A DNA stretch of 54,077 nucleotides. Origin: Candidatus Goldiibacteriota bacterium HGW-Goldbacteria-1. Its GTDB lineage: Bacteria > Oederibacteriota > PGYV01. Numbering within the stretch: position 1 is the first letter of the stretch; every line of letters begins with the position of its first letter. The notes beneath the pieces are model-generated. The model did no database searches. It was given only the letters and a program-made list of their open reading frames with translations, and was not told where the DNA came from. Shown here piece by piece: positions 12,001 through 18,805 of this stretch. The stretch covers positions 1 through 54,077 of the forward strand of contig PGYV01000016.1 in NCBI GenBank assembly GCA_002839855.1. Direction: 5' to 3'. A program made the translations under genes and the position numbers.

Positions 12001-13600
12001 TTCTTCATCGCCTGCTCCTGTTGCAACGTTTGCCGGCGGCGCTTATCAGGCATTCACGTGGATATTTAACACAACAGCACCCGGCACAATTGCCTTTGTG
12101 GGACGCGCCGAGGGTATTGATGTTAATTCAGGCTCAAATGTGACATCTGCACAGACATCAGCGCCGGCTGTAGTAATACAGGCGCCGGCAGTACTTGTAT
12201 CCACAATAGAAACATATCCGCCTGCCACGCTGTCAAGGTCGCAGGTAATCACAGTTATACTTAACGTTACAAACACAGGCGGCGCAGCGGCAACAGGAGT
12301 TACGCCCACGGCGATGCTGATATCAGACGGCGGTTCAGGAGCAACATATGAACTGCTTACAGGAAATACTTCAAGTGTTACGTTAAATGGCGGGCAGTCA
12401 ACGTCATTTACCTGGACATATTCTGCCACGTTAGAAGGACAGCTTACGTTCGGCAGCTCTGCTTCCGGTACGGACGCCAACAGCGGCGCGGCAATAGTGT
12501 CAGCACCAGATGATGTAACTGTTACTATAACAGAACCTTCCGCAAACCTTGTTGCAACACTTGACGTTTTCTCTCCGTCAGCTACAGACAGGGCGGAACT
12601 TAACGAAACAATAACAGCAATAATGGCTATAACTAATACAGGCCTTGTATCGGCTCGCGCGGTAACTCCTTCGGTAATGGCAATAACGCCGGTCGGATTT
12701 GTTACGCTAGTCTCAGGTCCTGTACCCGCGGTTATTGATACAATAGCTGTCGGTGCTACGCAGTACATAACATGGGTATACGAAGCCGGTTCTAATCCTG
12801 AATACCTTACGTTTACGGCATCGGTTTCAGGAACAAATGACGGTACGTCCACACCTGCAAGCAATTCAGGCGTGGCGGTATCAGACAGTATAAGAATAAC
12901 GCCTTCGTTTGCTAACCTGGCGCTCTCAATTAACGCGTTGCCTGCCACGGTGGGCGTAGGTGATGCCATAACAGTAATAATGACGGTAACCAACAACGGC
13001 CAGCTTGATGCGGGTAATGTAAATCCTGTGCCTGCGGACCTGCTGCTCTCCGGAGCCGGATACGCTTCTGTATCAGTAACCAACAGTACGCTTAATGCTT
13101 CAATACCTGCAGGCGGGTCACAGAACTTTACCTGGATATTTACAGCGGTTTCAGGCGGAAATATCACATTTGCCGGAAACCTGGCGTATGAATCATATAA
13201 CACATTTACCGGTGAGACTAATACAATCAATAACACTGACCCGGCAAATTATGTGGTTTCCAACGTTATAACAATAGCATTCGGAAGCTCCACCACATCG
13301 CATAACGATATGTACTTTACAGCGAACAGTTTCAACCCGCAGGCGGGCGAGTCGGTGGGCATAATCTTCAGCGTTAACGCGGATTCAAACAACGCTGATT
13401 TAATGGTCTTTAACGTGGCGGGTGAAAGGGTAAGGACAATGTCACTTGGCCCTGTAGCAGCCGGAATCCTTTACACGCAGCTTGCGGTATGGGACGGCAG
13501 GGCGGATGACGGCAAGCTTGTCACCACTGGCATGTACTACATAAAACTGCGCGACGGTTCATATGAAGTAATTAAACCGGTGGCTGTTATAAAAAAATAG
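2..13600 (+). CDS. Giant surface protein of Ig-like repeats, 3' part (5' end outside window)
   Basis: The frame is open from base 2 with no stop, and its first residues (GTDENSGLVK) match a unit interior near 4853. The gene therefore starts upstream of the window, and the TTG at 80 is not a real start. The visible 4,532 residues consist of about 38 units of roughly 105-120 residues. Each carries a motif of the type ITVxMxVTNxGxAxAN, then a xVSGPxP turn and a FTWxY strand, as in CARDB/DUF11-like beta-sandwich repeats. Composition is rich in Ala, Ser, Thr, Val and Gly with almost no Cys. The last ~95 residues (from about 13300) form a FlgD-like Ig / type IX-like C-terminal domain with MVFNVAGERVR and GMYYIKLRDG. 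The likely role is a secreted cell-surface adhesin or stalk protein; function is inferred only from architecture. A PorV-like gene starts 33 bp downstream. Confidence 0.9.
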   Translation, partial: GTDENSGLVKTSAAAVSNSVVIQTPALLSASMTALPASIGVGSEITVIMTVTNNGQATANAVTPTGFAIIGSASYVAVNGPLPTNATITSGTSASFTWRYAAVSTGSLYFTANASGLDGNNAAYTVSTSVTAQSNPVNIYPTDPILTSWVTVSPQVINYNQRFTVIMSVSNVGIVAANGTIPNVIPTVLSSSLMSGPVPAFVDIPVGGFAQFTWVFESAMTAGTANPTVIASSAGFNSTDITTLSASQIQVIADPMLAHDIIVSPAVVSVGQNITIRMHITNSGASEAQGVVPAALSKLGNGNYTYVSGPAPASQTVAAGANVYFTWIYQSSGAGSLAVNGYATGYSQYSKATKTAAAEDSNYITIQSPASLTSSISIPATKNIGQWFTVTMTVTNNGTATANAVAPPSNLTVVGTGGAVRMSGPEPPSAAIIGGTSQVYQWTYSAAGAGTVTFAGIAAGTDANSGAAVASNNAVSTNFVIQTGANLSVAISAAPAVAGTGYPITVTGIITNNGQATANNVRMNELNDAAVSGGNATLTTGVVPSAGVILTGGASAYFTWTYTANTIGTINFTGIATGVDGNTNLGVTSTAATSNNVEIRNTAFLTADLSALPLSVSAGQRITVLMHVTNTGAGDANGLTGVNMTPSGTGSVSYVSGPVPVTQSIAAGADTYLTWVYTAMTAGNISFNAGARAVDVNIGNTINSAAAVSNAVIIETPASLAASMNAYPSLISAGQQITVLMTVTNNGTADAVSVLPVTPSASVPSSVSIITLPASVTIPGGASSVFTWVFDSTAPGNVVFTSKASGLDENTLNTISSAQVSSNEIVIQAPAAIAASISASPSAVALGSNVTVIMTVTNSGTASANAVIPAGFGFSGSASLVYVSGPVPTNATITAGASSQFTWVYATVGLGSLTFSSNASGTDFNSGMPVSTTYTAYSNIVNVYPNNPVMTSFVTVSPSIVNYNQNYTVRLTVSNVGVQAANGTFASPLNPAPVLGGTLQSSVNPTSADIPAGGTAVFTWVYRSATTAGTASYSIIASSGGYPSTNVTSGTANQIQVVADPVLANEMIVTPSVASVGQNITVMLSVTNSGGSISEGTVPAPMVKLGSGSYSYISGPSPVSASIAAGASAVYTWVYQATGAGTLAVNNYATGYSQYSKLTITAAADDSNYVTILTPASLASSISAPATKNIGQWFTVIMTVTNNGQSAANSVAPPMALNLIGDGGAVRINGPAPAAAVIAGNSSAAFTWTYSAAGSGSVIFSGNASGIDSSTGAAVSSIVTNSNLLKVQTPASLGVSVSAMPAVLGTGYMITVVVDVTNNGQATANNVSVTAVDDIQISGGNAELSSGVLPSAGVTLTAAATARFTWVYSAQAVGTIAFTAAARGTDVNNPAEPVISNIGTSANVVIKDAAYLVSDIQIIPSTVSVGQQVTIIMNVTNTGAGGTSDVIGQNIVTTGSASLVYVSGPVPSATPIPGNAAPIHNQFYTWIYTANTPGFVSVSGNAKGIDETLGNTITSSVTGSNVLAVESAVSLAAQLSVSPVQVSAGQIISVIMTVTNNGQADAVSVLPITPTSSIVGTAAIFESPAAVTIPGGASAVFMWSYTTQGSGTVIFTSAAFGTDENSGLVKTSAQAASNALIIQSPAALTASINANPASLGTGNNITVVMTVSNNGQAAANAVTHAGFMAVGSAGIVAVSTPEPATANISGGSSGYFTWVYAATSVGSIYFTADGQGTDFNSGAIIATTITAQSNTVLVQPNFPVLSSWISVAPQTINYNQRYTVIMSVSNSGIITANTVTPDTYTVPLSGTTISGPIPANANLAPGERQDFTYVLSSAGVAGISNVTMTASSGIYTSTDISNPAGMVINVIANPALAQDITLQPAVASVGQRVTIIMNVTNSGASTAEGVVPSALIKLGTASYTLAQSPVPASVNIAAGASASFTWAYTATGAGSLAVNAYSKGYAQYSKTTVTATAVSSNFITIESPASLSSALSIDGTMFNIGQDVRVYMTVTNSGTAIANVVMPNPLNYSAASTGGLIPVSGPDPVSATVGTGTSAVFTWLYTAAGLGSVALSGNASGMDENSLATVNSAVTVSPVIQIQSPASLTASINASPAYLGTGENITVIMNVTNNGQSAVNGLTADPAGLILTNGGNVLPVSGPIPATMTLPGMSSAAFTWIYQANSAGTVQFTSTARGTDSNDISSLVNTGSQTSNAVEIYASAGVAISSFTALPATVSTGQQITVLMTVENAGIGNAEGVMPSALALMVSGTASASYVSGPLPSTPQNLASGSSTQFEWIYQATTPGTVWASANAVGYNEANKATITAQAAWTNNVIIQPAASLTAGLVSIPNQVSVGQIITVVMAVTNNGTAMAEGAYGVTPAASIPANALILTSPAAQDIAGGTSTHFTWTYSANASGAINFASLAIGYDFNSKITKTASAIGGNVNIQSVPVLASRVSAMPILIKESVDAITVILSVTNSGQAAITNVVPALDITGSSTPLYLTGPAPVSANISGNGGTARFTWTLSAAGVGNLIFSAYAQGTDANSGVTYGSTGNTVTVNAVSNQPVLAVTLSAPAEVTNGQNFTIIMRVDNAGLVDANNVTVSALAVTAGTATYVVGPVPSARNITVGNYGTFTYVYTAGSAGTISLEGYAWNSPVASVSTTAFEPPALSYNYMEILPIGGTFSVGQNITLTMTISNTGATNAINVAPILPLNRVGTGNATIVSGPLPSSLSITAGSSATYTWVYKTTIAGSLGYNGRAQGQDIRTGAGYQSVTGTSNMVNIEAPPVLASSISIINDTLNLGQTTNVYMTVTNSGTADAVNVAPGDIYVVNPPSTGGMWAIDGPSPLTQNIPAGAARVFTWTYSATAVGSVALSGNASGFDENSGIKISSAMNASKYIQVQLPMQLSASIIAAPSDVKTGQAITVYVTANNTGGAAAANVVPSALTLGGTGSVAYVSGPVPASAAIINGGSAFTFAYVYNSTAFGTVNFTASIDANDYNTGDPQATAPVISNDVTITDSAYLASDTSVSRSVVSTGQQITVIMTVTNVGTASTASFVTPSIQAILTGGAALTAVSQAVTSTPMAANDVVSFTWIYNPTAQGTVTFSTYASYADADGAKTTDPDRTAPVQIQRAAALTASLITPLTVNNGQIFDVTMIITNTGGANATNVIPVFTSSATGTGVTVNLAASGVTATAIAGGSSTAIVWQYQATGSGTIFFSGYASGIDENDTTNTIISPMTPQNYITVQQPAALSITAFTVYPPVVAQGQNVTVLMTVSNGGEGQVTNINPTMTATGTGYFTRITGPAPATVSLSGNQSAVFTWTYSGSAIGIVTFSGGAEGLEVNTASNIQSGPSGNVDAEVIAQQAILTAQMSLSPLVAGPSQRITINMTVSNTGLHAATGVSPVAGLLMYDNTGSLIKSVTHTAQVAPVNLAIGQAQTFRWILETDVNFGTVIFSAAAQGADAILPITVSSNTAVSEMLTIEQPPALVSRIDAYPNTVNTSQMITILMTVTNNGQADAVNVMPSQLFKSGSALANPNNPNVHSPSSAVIPGGGGVAVFTWVTQATGAGTINWLGWASGQDENSLNTFLSASTSTNVITVQSPANLSIDSIAAPSYVTVGQQFTVIMTVTNLGGASALGASANMNISSGSGGVIPMATPAAVDIAGRTTAALTWIYQASGQGDVVLSAMITATDSNTGAVITDAGFTGTINVQSPASITSDISIAPAMNYNGQIFTVSMLVNNSGQAAASSVGITPFVLTETGASAFMVTEPSPLTMTVAGGTSQIFQWTYSASGDGTITFSAYATGTDANTLDPIGSTGTEASVEIRASASLVADVSVSAAMVSTGQSVVVIMTITNTGFGSSNAYNVTPLYPVWAGGATFSMVSGPSGAAVTLTVGAAESFTWEYQATSAGTSSFSAIAYGKDSGIGDIYSSPVLSAPVTVQTSAALMSTLYSFPNSINTGSDFTVIMSVTNTGGATINNLTPQYSFTPAAGVAALSSSPAPVATFAGGAYQAFTWIFNTTAPGTIAFVGRAEGIDVNSGSNVTSAQTSAPAVVIQAPAVLVSTIETYPPATLSRSQVITVILNVTNTGGAAATGVTPTAMLISDGGSGATYELLTGNTSSVTLNGGQSTSFTWTYSATLEGQLTFGSSASGTDANSGAAIVSAPDDVTVTITEPSANLVATLDVFSPSATDRAELNETITAIMAITNTGLVSARAVTPSVMAITPVGFVTLVSGPVPAVIDTIAVGATQYITWVYEAGSNPEYLTFTASVSGTNDGTSTPASNSGVAVSDSIRITPSFANLALSINALPATVGVGDAITVIMTVTNNGQLDAGNVNPVPADLLLSGAGYASVSVTNSTLNASIPAGGSQNFTWIFTAVSGGNITFAGNLAYESYNTFTGETNTINNTDPANYVVSNVITIAFGSSTTSHNDMYFTANSFNPQAGESVGIIFSVNADSNNADLMVFNVAGERVRTMSLGPVAAGILYTQLAVWDGRADDGKLVTTGMYYIKLRDGSYEVIKPVAVIKK
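74..9751 (+). repeat. Seven-unit coding super-repeat, four recognisable copies of about 2.4 kb
   Basis: Equivalent codons (the Pro of the xPAxLxxS unit junction) recur at 74, 2489, 4922, 7352 and 9752, spacings of 2415, 2433, 2430 and 2400 bp, all multiples of three. Class-specific markers repeat with the same period. INYNQ occurs near 471, 2883 and 5316. A G-Y-S/A-Q-Y-S-K motif occurs near 1030, 3450 and 5880. A NIGQ/NLGQ marker occurs near 1154, 3572, 6002 and 8411. Units 1-7, 8-14 and 15-21 correspond one to one. Units 22-28 are a diverged fourth copy, and beyond 9752 only the spacing persists. This implies segmental duplication of a seven-unit block. Confidence 0.85.
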
Positions 13601-13633
13601 ACAGGCAATAAAAATAACAAGGAGAACGGCAGT

Positions 13634-15190
13634 ATGAGAAGAAAGCTACTTACAGCTTTCACAGCAGCGTTAATCATAATACCGGCAGCGGTCTTCGCGC
13701 TTGGCGGCGGCACGTCCAATGCTGATTTTCTTAAAATAGGCGTGGGCGCAAGAAGTTCCGGAATGGGAGAAGCGTACGCGGCAGTGGCAGATGATGCCAA
13801 CGCGGCTTTCTGGAACCCTGCAGGCATCGCGCAGGCGGATAAGTGGTCGTTTACACTTATGCATCTTATATGGTTTGCAGGCAGCAATTATGAATTCTTT
13901 GGCGGAATAGCGCCCATAGACAGCACAACCGCGGCGGGCTTAAGCGTGAATTACTTCTGGATACCGCCTTTTAACAGCACAAAAGACTCGTTCGGTGCCA
14001 TTTTGGCACAGGACGCAGAAATGTCATATGACCTTGCAATAACCGGAACTTTCGCTAAAATACTGGGTAATTTTTATACAAAAGATTTTACCATCGGAAA
14101 CGTGACTGTGGGCGCAAATATCACTTACATTCAAAGGCAGCTTCTGGGTGAAGCGCTTCCGGGAATAGTGGCTGCGGACCTTGGCATACTTGCAAATATT
14201 ACAGAGCCTTTAAAAATGGCTTTTGTTATCTCTGATATAGGCACCAGTACAGGCAAAGACCAGACCCCGTTAAACCTTCGCCTTGGCGCGGCGTATGACA
14301 TTCCTTTTTCAAAAGAGTTCGGGCTTTTGCTTTCGTCTGATGCAACCAAACCAATAGATATTACCAACCCTGAATACGCCAAATTTTTTGTTAATCTTGG
14401 ATTGGAAATGAGAATAGCGGATATGGTTTATTTAAGGGGCGGCTATAAATTTGGAAGAGGAGATGAAAGTTTCACGGCAGGCGCGGGATTTGGCATAAAA
14501 GACCTTGGCAATATAGATTACGCTTTCATACCGCATACAGAACTTGGCGCCACACACAGGATATCACTTTCTTTCATGCTTGGTAATCCGGTTGAAAGGC
14601 CGGTAATTGGCGGGCCAAGGCCTCCGCAGAAGGTAAATGCCATGTCGGGCGATAAAATGGTATCAATAGGATGGGATCCCAATCAGGAATCCAACATTAC
14701 CGGGTATAATATATACTACAGAAGAAAAGGCACTTATAAATATGAAATGCTTAACAAAAAGCCGGTAATGGAAGAGGCCAAGTTCAGGGCTGTCCTTGAA
14801 AATGACACGGATTATGAATTTGGTGTTACCGCCATGAACAACAGGGGCCTTGAAAGCGTAATGTCAGAAATTGTCGTTGCGACTCCAAAAAAATACACGG
14901 CCGTTAAACCCGAGAAGATGGAATCTGTATTTACAAAACAGTCAGACGCGGGAATTGTGGTGATGTGGAACGCGCCGGATGACGAGAGAATATCGGGCTT
15001 TAACCTTTATTATAAAAAGAAAGGCGACGAAAAATATAAGAAATTAAACAGGCAGATAATAAAAGAGACTAAAGCCACTCTGGCCGGCCTTCAGGCAAAT
15101 ATGGAATATACATTTGTTGTAACCGCCATAAGCAAAGACGGAATAGAAGGCGAATTTTCTGATCCGATAAGTGCAAGAATAGAAGAATAG
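13634..15190 (+). CDS. PorV/PorQ-like (UPF0164) outer-membrane protein with two C-terminal fibronectin III domains
   Basis: 518 residues. An N-terminal signal peptide (about 1-23, ending VFALG) precedes the family hallmark: SNADFLKIGVGARSSGMGEAY and then AFWNPAGIAQ (about 27-65). This is typical of PorV/UPF0164 barrels. The barrel runs to about residue 320. Two fibronectin type III-like domains follow (about 330-420 and 430-518), each with PxKMxxxSG / YEFxVTAxN style strands. An AAGGAG ribosome-binding site lies about 10 bp upstream. In Bacteroidota, PorV is an outer-membrane shuttle component of type IX secretion, but UPF0164 relatives occur widely with unknown roles. The position directly after the giant CTD-bearing protein suggests a dedicated export or anchoring partner (inference). 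The FN3 fusion distinguishes it from the single-domain paralogue at 52450. Confidence 0.85.
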   Translation: MRRKLLTAFTAALIIIPAAVFALGGGTSNADFLKIGVGARSSGMGEAYAAVADDANAAFWNPAGIAQADKWSFTLMHLIWFAGSNYEFFGGIAPIDSTTAAGLSVNYFWIPPFNSTKDSFGAILAQDAEMSYDLAITGTFAKILGNFYTKDFTIGNVTVGANITYIQRQLLGEALPGIVAADLGILANITEPLKMAFVISDIGTSTGKDQTPLNLRLGAAYDIPFSKEFGLLLSSDATKPIDITNPEYAKFFVNLGLEMRIADMVYLRGGYKFGRGDESFTAGAGFGIKDLGNIDYAFIPHTELGATHRISLSFMLGNPVERPVIGGPRPPQKVNAMSGDKMVSIGWDPNQESNITGYNIYYRRKGTYKYEMLNKKPVMEEAKFRAVLENDTDYEFGVTAMNNRGLESVMSEIVVATPKKYTAVKPEKMESVFTKQSDAGIVVMWNAPDDERISGFNLYYKKKGDEKYKKLNRQIIKETKATLAGLQANMEYTFVVTAISKDGIEGEFSDPISARIEE

Positions 15191-15213
15191 AAAACCTATC
15201 TGACAGGTGGTAA

Positions 15214-17592
15214 ATGACCGGGACTCCGACTGATTTCAAAGCCATTTCAGAAAAAGAACCGCGCGCGGCGGTTCTAAGCGATATTAAATTAAGGTGGATA
15301 GTGCTGGCCTGCACTGTTCCGCTGCTGTTTGTTATAGAAAGATTCGGAGTAAAGATTTCCTTAATTCCCATCCTTGTTATTTCTTCGATATTTGCGCTTA
15401 TAAACCTTGCATATCTGTTCGCGATAAATCGCAACCTGCTAAGTGATACCGCGATTTTTGCCGTTTCTTCAATTGTTGACAATGTGGTTATTGCGGCTGC
15501 TTTGTTTTTTAGCGGCGGTATCGCAAGCCCGCTGTTTGCCCTTTATTTTATAACGCTTATTGATGCAAGTTTTGATTATTGGACGGGTAAAAAATTCCTA
15601 TATTTTGTATCTGTGATAATGGTTTCTTTTTTGGGTGTATTTTTACTGCAGTATGGGTTCGCAGCCTCCGGGGCTGTTTTCTTTGATTTTCTTGCAAAAG
15701 AAGCGGTTCTTGTTATAGGAGCCTTTTTTGCCGTTAAAATATCCACTGAAATGAAAGCGCAGGAAACAAATGCAAAAAAAGCCGCAAAGGAAAAAGAAAT
15801 CCTGTATAAAAACATAAACACGCTTAACACCAATCTTGAAAAGAAAGTGGCTGAATCCACCAGGTCGCTTGAAAATACCAACTTCATGCTTGTTAAGAAA
15901 AACATAAGCCTGCTGGCGGCGCACGAAATATACCTTACAGCGGGGCAGTCCCGCACAAGGGAAGAACTGCTTCAGCACATCCTTTCAATTATCATACCCC
16001 TTATGAAAGGCACGCGCGGAGCTTTTATTAAACTCACCGAAAATGGTTCAAAAGGCCACGTGGAATTTGCCAGGGAGGCTTTTGGAAAATCAAAGTTCAG
16101 CGATGGCCGCCTGGCGGTTGAAAAAGACGGAATTATTTCCAGGATGATAAATGACAGAAAAGGGCTGCTTATAAATAATGTGGATGATATAGAAGAACGT
16201 GTGATAAAATCAGCGGTGCCAAACGGGACCTGCGTAATATCGCCTTTAAGTTCGGGCAAAAACGTGGACGGGCTGCTTGTGGTTTCAAATAACAGCCCCG
16301 GCATTTATAATAAGTCGGACGTGGAACTTATTGAACTTTTAAGCGACCAGATAGGAACGCTTCTTCAGAACAGGCTTCTGTTTGATGAAGCCAATAGAAA
16401 GGCTGACGGCCTTGAAAAACTTATGAAAGTTACCAATTCGGTTGCGGCTTCCCTTAAGGTGGACGACATAATAAGCACTGCTTTAAGTGAGGGGATAAAT
16501 AAGCTTTTCGCCGGTTCAAGCGGAGCGGTAATACTGCCCGAAGGCCCGGATAATTCACTGCGCGTGAAAGCGCAATATGGCTACGGCGAAAAAAATATTT
16601 TAAACAGGCAGATACCCAAGACAAGCATAGCGGGTTTTGTTTATACAAACGGAAGAAAGTTGATTATAAGAAATCCGGAACGCCTCTCTTTTTTTAATAA
16701 AGGAGTGGACTCCCTATACATAGAAAAGTTCGCGCTTGTGGTGCCGTTTACGTCAAAAGGCAAGAACATGGGAGTCATATGCATAACAAGGCCGGAAAAG
16801 TTGTATTCACACGATGACCATTACTTTCTTACCATACTTGCCGGCAGCATTGCCAGGGATATAGAAATAACAAACCTTTATGGAAGCATTAAAAAGGATT
16901 ATATAAACTCCATATACGCGCTTGCGGCCGCGGTTGACGCTAAAGACCATTATACGCACGGCCATTCCACCACTGTTATGAATTATGCCACCAAAATAGC
17001 GCAGGCGCTGAATCTGCCTGAAGAAATGGTTGAAGACATAAAATACGCGGGCCTTTTACATGACGTCGGCAAGATAGGAATAAGCGAAAGCATAATCAAT
17101 AAGCCGGGCAAGCTTACAAAAGAGGAATTTTCAATAATTAAGATGCACCCGCAATTGGGAGCGAACATAGTTGCAAAGATAGATTCTCTTAAAAAACTTG
17201 TGCCGCTTGTCATGTCCCACCACGAATGGGTAAACGGCACCGGCTACCCGCTTGGGTTAAGGGCGGAAGAAATACCTCTTGGCGGAAGAATTTTAAGCAT
17301 CGCGGATGCTTTTTCAACAATTACATCCAAACGCCCTTACAGGGAAGAACGTACCATTGAAGATGGTATAACGGAATTAAGAAGGTGCGCCGGCACGCAG
17401 TTTGACGCCGAATTGGTGGAAATATTTGTGTCTGTGTTAAGGGCAGAACAGGAAGCCGAACGCGAATTAAAAGAAAATGCCCACAAAGATGAAGAAAAAG
17501 AGAAAAAAGACAAAAAACGGATCCGGGTAATAATGGAAAACCCTTCTGATACTGATGAACCGGAGATAAAAGACGATAAGTTCTACTCGTAA
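15214..17592 (+). CDS. Membrane GAF-GAF-HD-GYP protein (cyclic di-GMP phosphodiesterase type)
   Basis: 792 residues. About five or six membrane segments (roughly 25-190) are followed by a coiled coil (190-230), two GAF-like sensor domains (about 240-390 and 395-550), an HD-GYP domain (about 562-745) and a charged Lys/Glu tail. The HD-GYP signature is intact: HGHSTTV, LLHDVGKIGI (metal-binding HD near residue 615), HHEWVNGTGYP (GYP near 675) and ADAFSTITS. Family members hydrolyse cyclic di-GMP to pGpG or GMP, and metal-ligand integrity suggests activity. The GAF domains probably sense a small ligand. The start is ATG after AGGTGG, 23 bp behind the PorV-FN3 gene, so the two may be co-transcribed. 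The TAA stop lies inside the first heptamer of the following repeat array. Confidence 0.92.
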   Translation: MTGTPTDFKAISEKEPRAAVLSDIKLRWIVLACTVPLLFVIERFGVKISLIPILVISSIFALINLAYLFAINRNLLSDTAIFAVSSIVDNVVIAAALFFSGGIASPLFALYFITLIDASFDYWTGKKFLYFVSVIMVSFLGVFLLQYGFAASGAVFFDFLAKEAVLVIGAFFAVKISTEMKAQETNAKKAAKEKEILYKNINTLNTNLEKKVAESTRSLENTNFMLVKKNISLLAAHEIYLTAGQSRTREELLQHILSIIIPLMKGTRGAFIKLTENGSKGHVEFAREAFGKSKFSDGRLAVEKDGIISRMINDRKGLLINNVDDIEERVIKSAVPNGTCVISPLSSGKNVDGLLVVSNNSPGIYNKSDVELIELLSDQIGTLLQNRLLFDEANRKADGLEKLMKVTNSVAASLKVDDIISTALSEGINKLFAGSSGAVILPEGPDNSLRVKAQYGYGEKNILNRQIPKTSIAGFVYTNGRKLIIRNPERLSFFNKGVDSLYIEKFALVVPFTSKGKNMGVICITRPEKLYSHDDHYFLTILAGSIARDIEITNLYGSIKKDYINSIYALAAAVDAKDHYTHGHSTTVMNYATKIAQALNLPEEMVEDIKYAGLLHDVGKIGISESIINKPGKLTKEEFSIIKMHPQLGANIVAKIDSLKKLVPLVMSHHEWVNGTGYPLGLRAEEIPLGGRILSIADAFSTITSKRPYREERTIEDGITELRRCAGTQFDAELVEIFVSVLRAEQEAERELKENAHKDEEKEKKDKKRIRVIMENPSDTDEPEIKDDKFYS

Positions 17593-17846
17593 CAGGTAAC
17601 ATCGTACAAGTTGCAGCTGACAGGTTACAGCTAACAGCTAACAATTTTCCACCTGTCACCTGTCACCTGACACTTGCCACTTGCTACCTGCCACTTGTAA
17701 CCTGTAACCTGCCACCTGTAACCTGCCACCTGTCACTTGCCACCTGTCACTTGCCACCTGCCACTTGTCACTTGCTACTTGCTACCTGCCACTTGTAACC
17801 TGTAACCTGCCACTTGTCACTTGCTACCTGCCACTTGTAACCTGCC
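17589..17846. repeat. Heptamer tandem array 1 (fills the 321-bp gap before hisG)
   Basis: A degenerate 7-bp repeat. The left arm (17589-17644) is eight units of the form GTNACAG/CTAACAG. An 8-bp linker follows. The right arm (17653-17841) is 27 units in perfect 7-bp phase of the form YTGYNAC (for example CTGTCAC, TTGCTAC, CTGCCAC, TTGTAAC), plus a partial unit. The right-arm consensus is the reverse complement of the left-arm one, so the array is an inverted structure. The first unit GTAACAG contains the TAA stop codon (17590-17592) of the HD-GYP gene. No gene is seen within it. Confidence 0.95.
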
Positions 17847-17851
17847 TTTAT

Positions 17852-17880
17852 TTGACACCCTTCTTATTTTATGTTATCAT
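17852..17880 (+). promoter_or_regulatory. Sigma-70-type promoter for hisG
   Basis: TTGACA (17852-17857), a 17-bp spacer and TATCAT (17875-17880). It lies just downstream of the heptamer array and predicts a leader of about 27 nt ending in AGGAGG before the hisG ATG. Confidence 0.75.
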
Positions 17881-17913
17881 CAAAGTCCGCTTTAAAATTA
17901 ACAGGAGGTTGTT

Positions 17914-18795
17914 ATGATTTTAAAATTAGGTCTGCCAAAAGGAAGCCTGCAGGAATCAACATTTAATATCTTTAAAAAAGCCGGTTTTAACATAAAATCG
18001 GATTCAAGAAGTTATTACCCCGCGGTTGACGATGAAGAACTGTCAATAACCCTTGTAAGGGCGCAGGAAATGGCAAAATACGTGGCTGAAGGCATATTTG
18101 ACGCAGGAATGACAGGCGAAGACTGGGTGGCTGACAGCGGGGAATCGGTTAAAAAAGTTGATAACCTTGTCTACGGAAAAGTCGGCATGAGGCCTGTGCG
18201 CTGGGTGCTTGCGGTACCGGAAAATTCAAAAATAAAATCAGTTAAAGATCTTGCAGGGAAACATATTTCCACGGAGCTTGTAAACACCACAAAAGCATAC
18301 CTTAAAAAACATAAAGTAAAAGCGGATGTAAGTTTTTCCTGGGGGGCAACAGAAGCAAAGCCGCCTCATCTGGCTGATGCCATTGTGGAACTTACGGAAA
18401 CAGGTTCATCTTTAAGAGCTAATAAATTAAGGATAGTGGATACCATAATGGAATCCACAACGGTAATGATAGCCAATAAAGAATCGTGGAAAAATGAGTG
18501 GAAACAAAAAAAGATAAATGATGTTCTGTTGCTGTTAAAAGGCGCGTTAAACGCGGGCGAAAAAGTAGGGCTTAAAATGAACATTCCGGAGAAAAAACTT
18601 GGATGTGTCCTGGAACTGCTGCCTGCGTCAAAAAGGCCCACTGTTTCTTACCTTATCGGCAGAAAAGATGAAGAGCAATGGGTCGCCATAGAAATAATTA
18701 TGGATGAAAAGAAAGTAAGGCCGCTTATTCCAAAGTTAAAGGAACGCGGAGCGGAAGATATAATAGAATACCCGCTTAACAAAGTAATTTACTAA
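17914..18795 (+). CDS. hisG: ATP phosphoribosyltransferase, long form
   Basis: 293 residues. It catalyses the first step of histidine synthesis, condensing ATP and PRPP into phosphoribosyl-ATP. Family motifs include LGLPKGSLQ at the N-terminus, [11 protein letters not shown] near 65-75, and the PRPP-binding-type stretch [12 protein letters not shown] near 160. The length and the C-terminal ~75 residues fit the long-form enzyme with an ACT-like regulatory domain. That form is hexameric and histidine-inhibited, and needs no HisZ. The start follows AGGAGG with 5 bp spacing and a clear promoter. No other his genes are in the window, so hisG is separated from the rest of the pathway here. Confidence 0.93.
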   Translation: MILKLGLPKGSLQESTFNIFKKAGFNIKSDSRSYYPAVDDEELSITLVRAQEMAKYVAEGIFDAGMTGEDWVADSGESVKKVDNLVYGKVGMRPVRWVLAVPENSKIKSVKDLAGKHISTELVNTTKAYLKKHKVKADVSFSWGATEAKPPHLADAIVELTETGSSLRANKLRIVDTIMESTTVMIANKESWKNEWKQKKINDVLLLLKGALNAGEKVGLKMNIPEKKLGCVLELLPASKRPTVSYLIGRKDEEQWVAIEIIMDEKKVRPLIPKLKERGAEDIIEYPLNKVIY

Positions 18796-18805
18796 AGGAT
18801 CAGGC

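Noticed and set aside
1321-13236. Many long open frames on the minus strand opposite the giant gene (for example 12046-13236 and 1321-1947)
   Set aside because: They mirror the repeated codon composition of the sense strand, have no ribosome-binding sites and repeat with the same unit period. They are shadows.
17589-17846. CRISPR array
   Set aside because: The units are 7 bp with no unique spacers, and no cas genes are nearby. The same holds for arrays 2 and 3.
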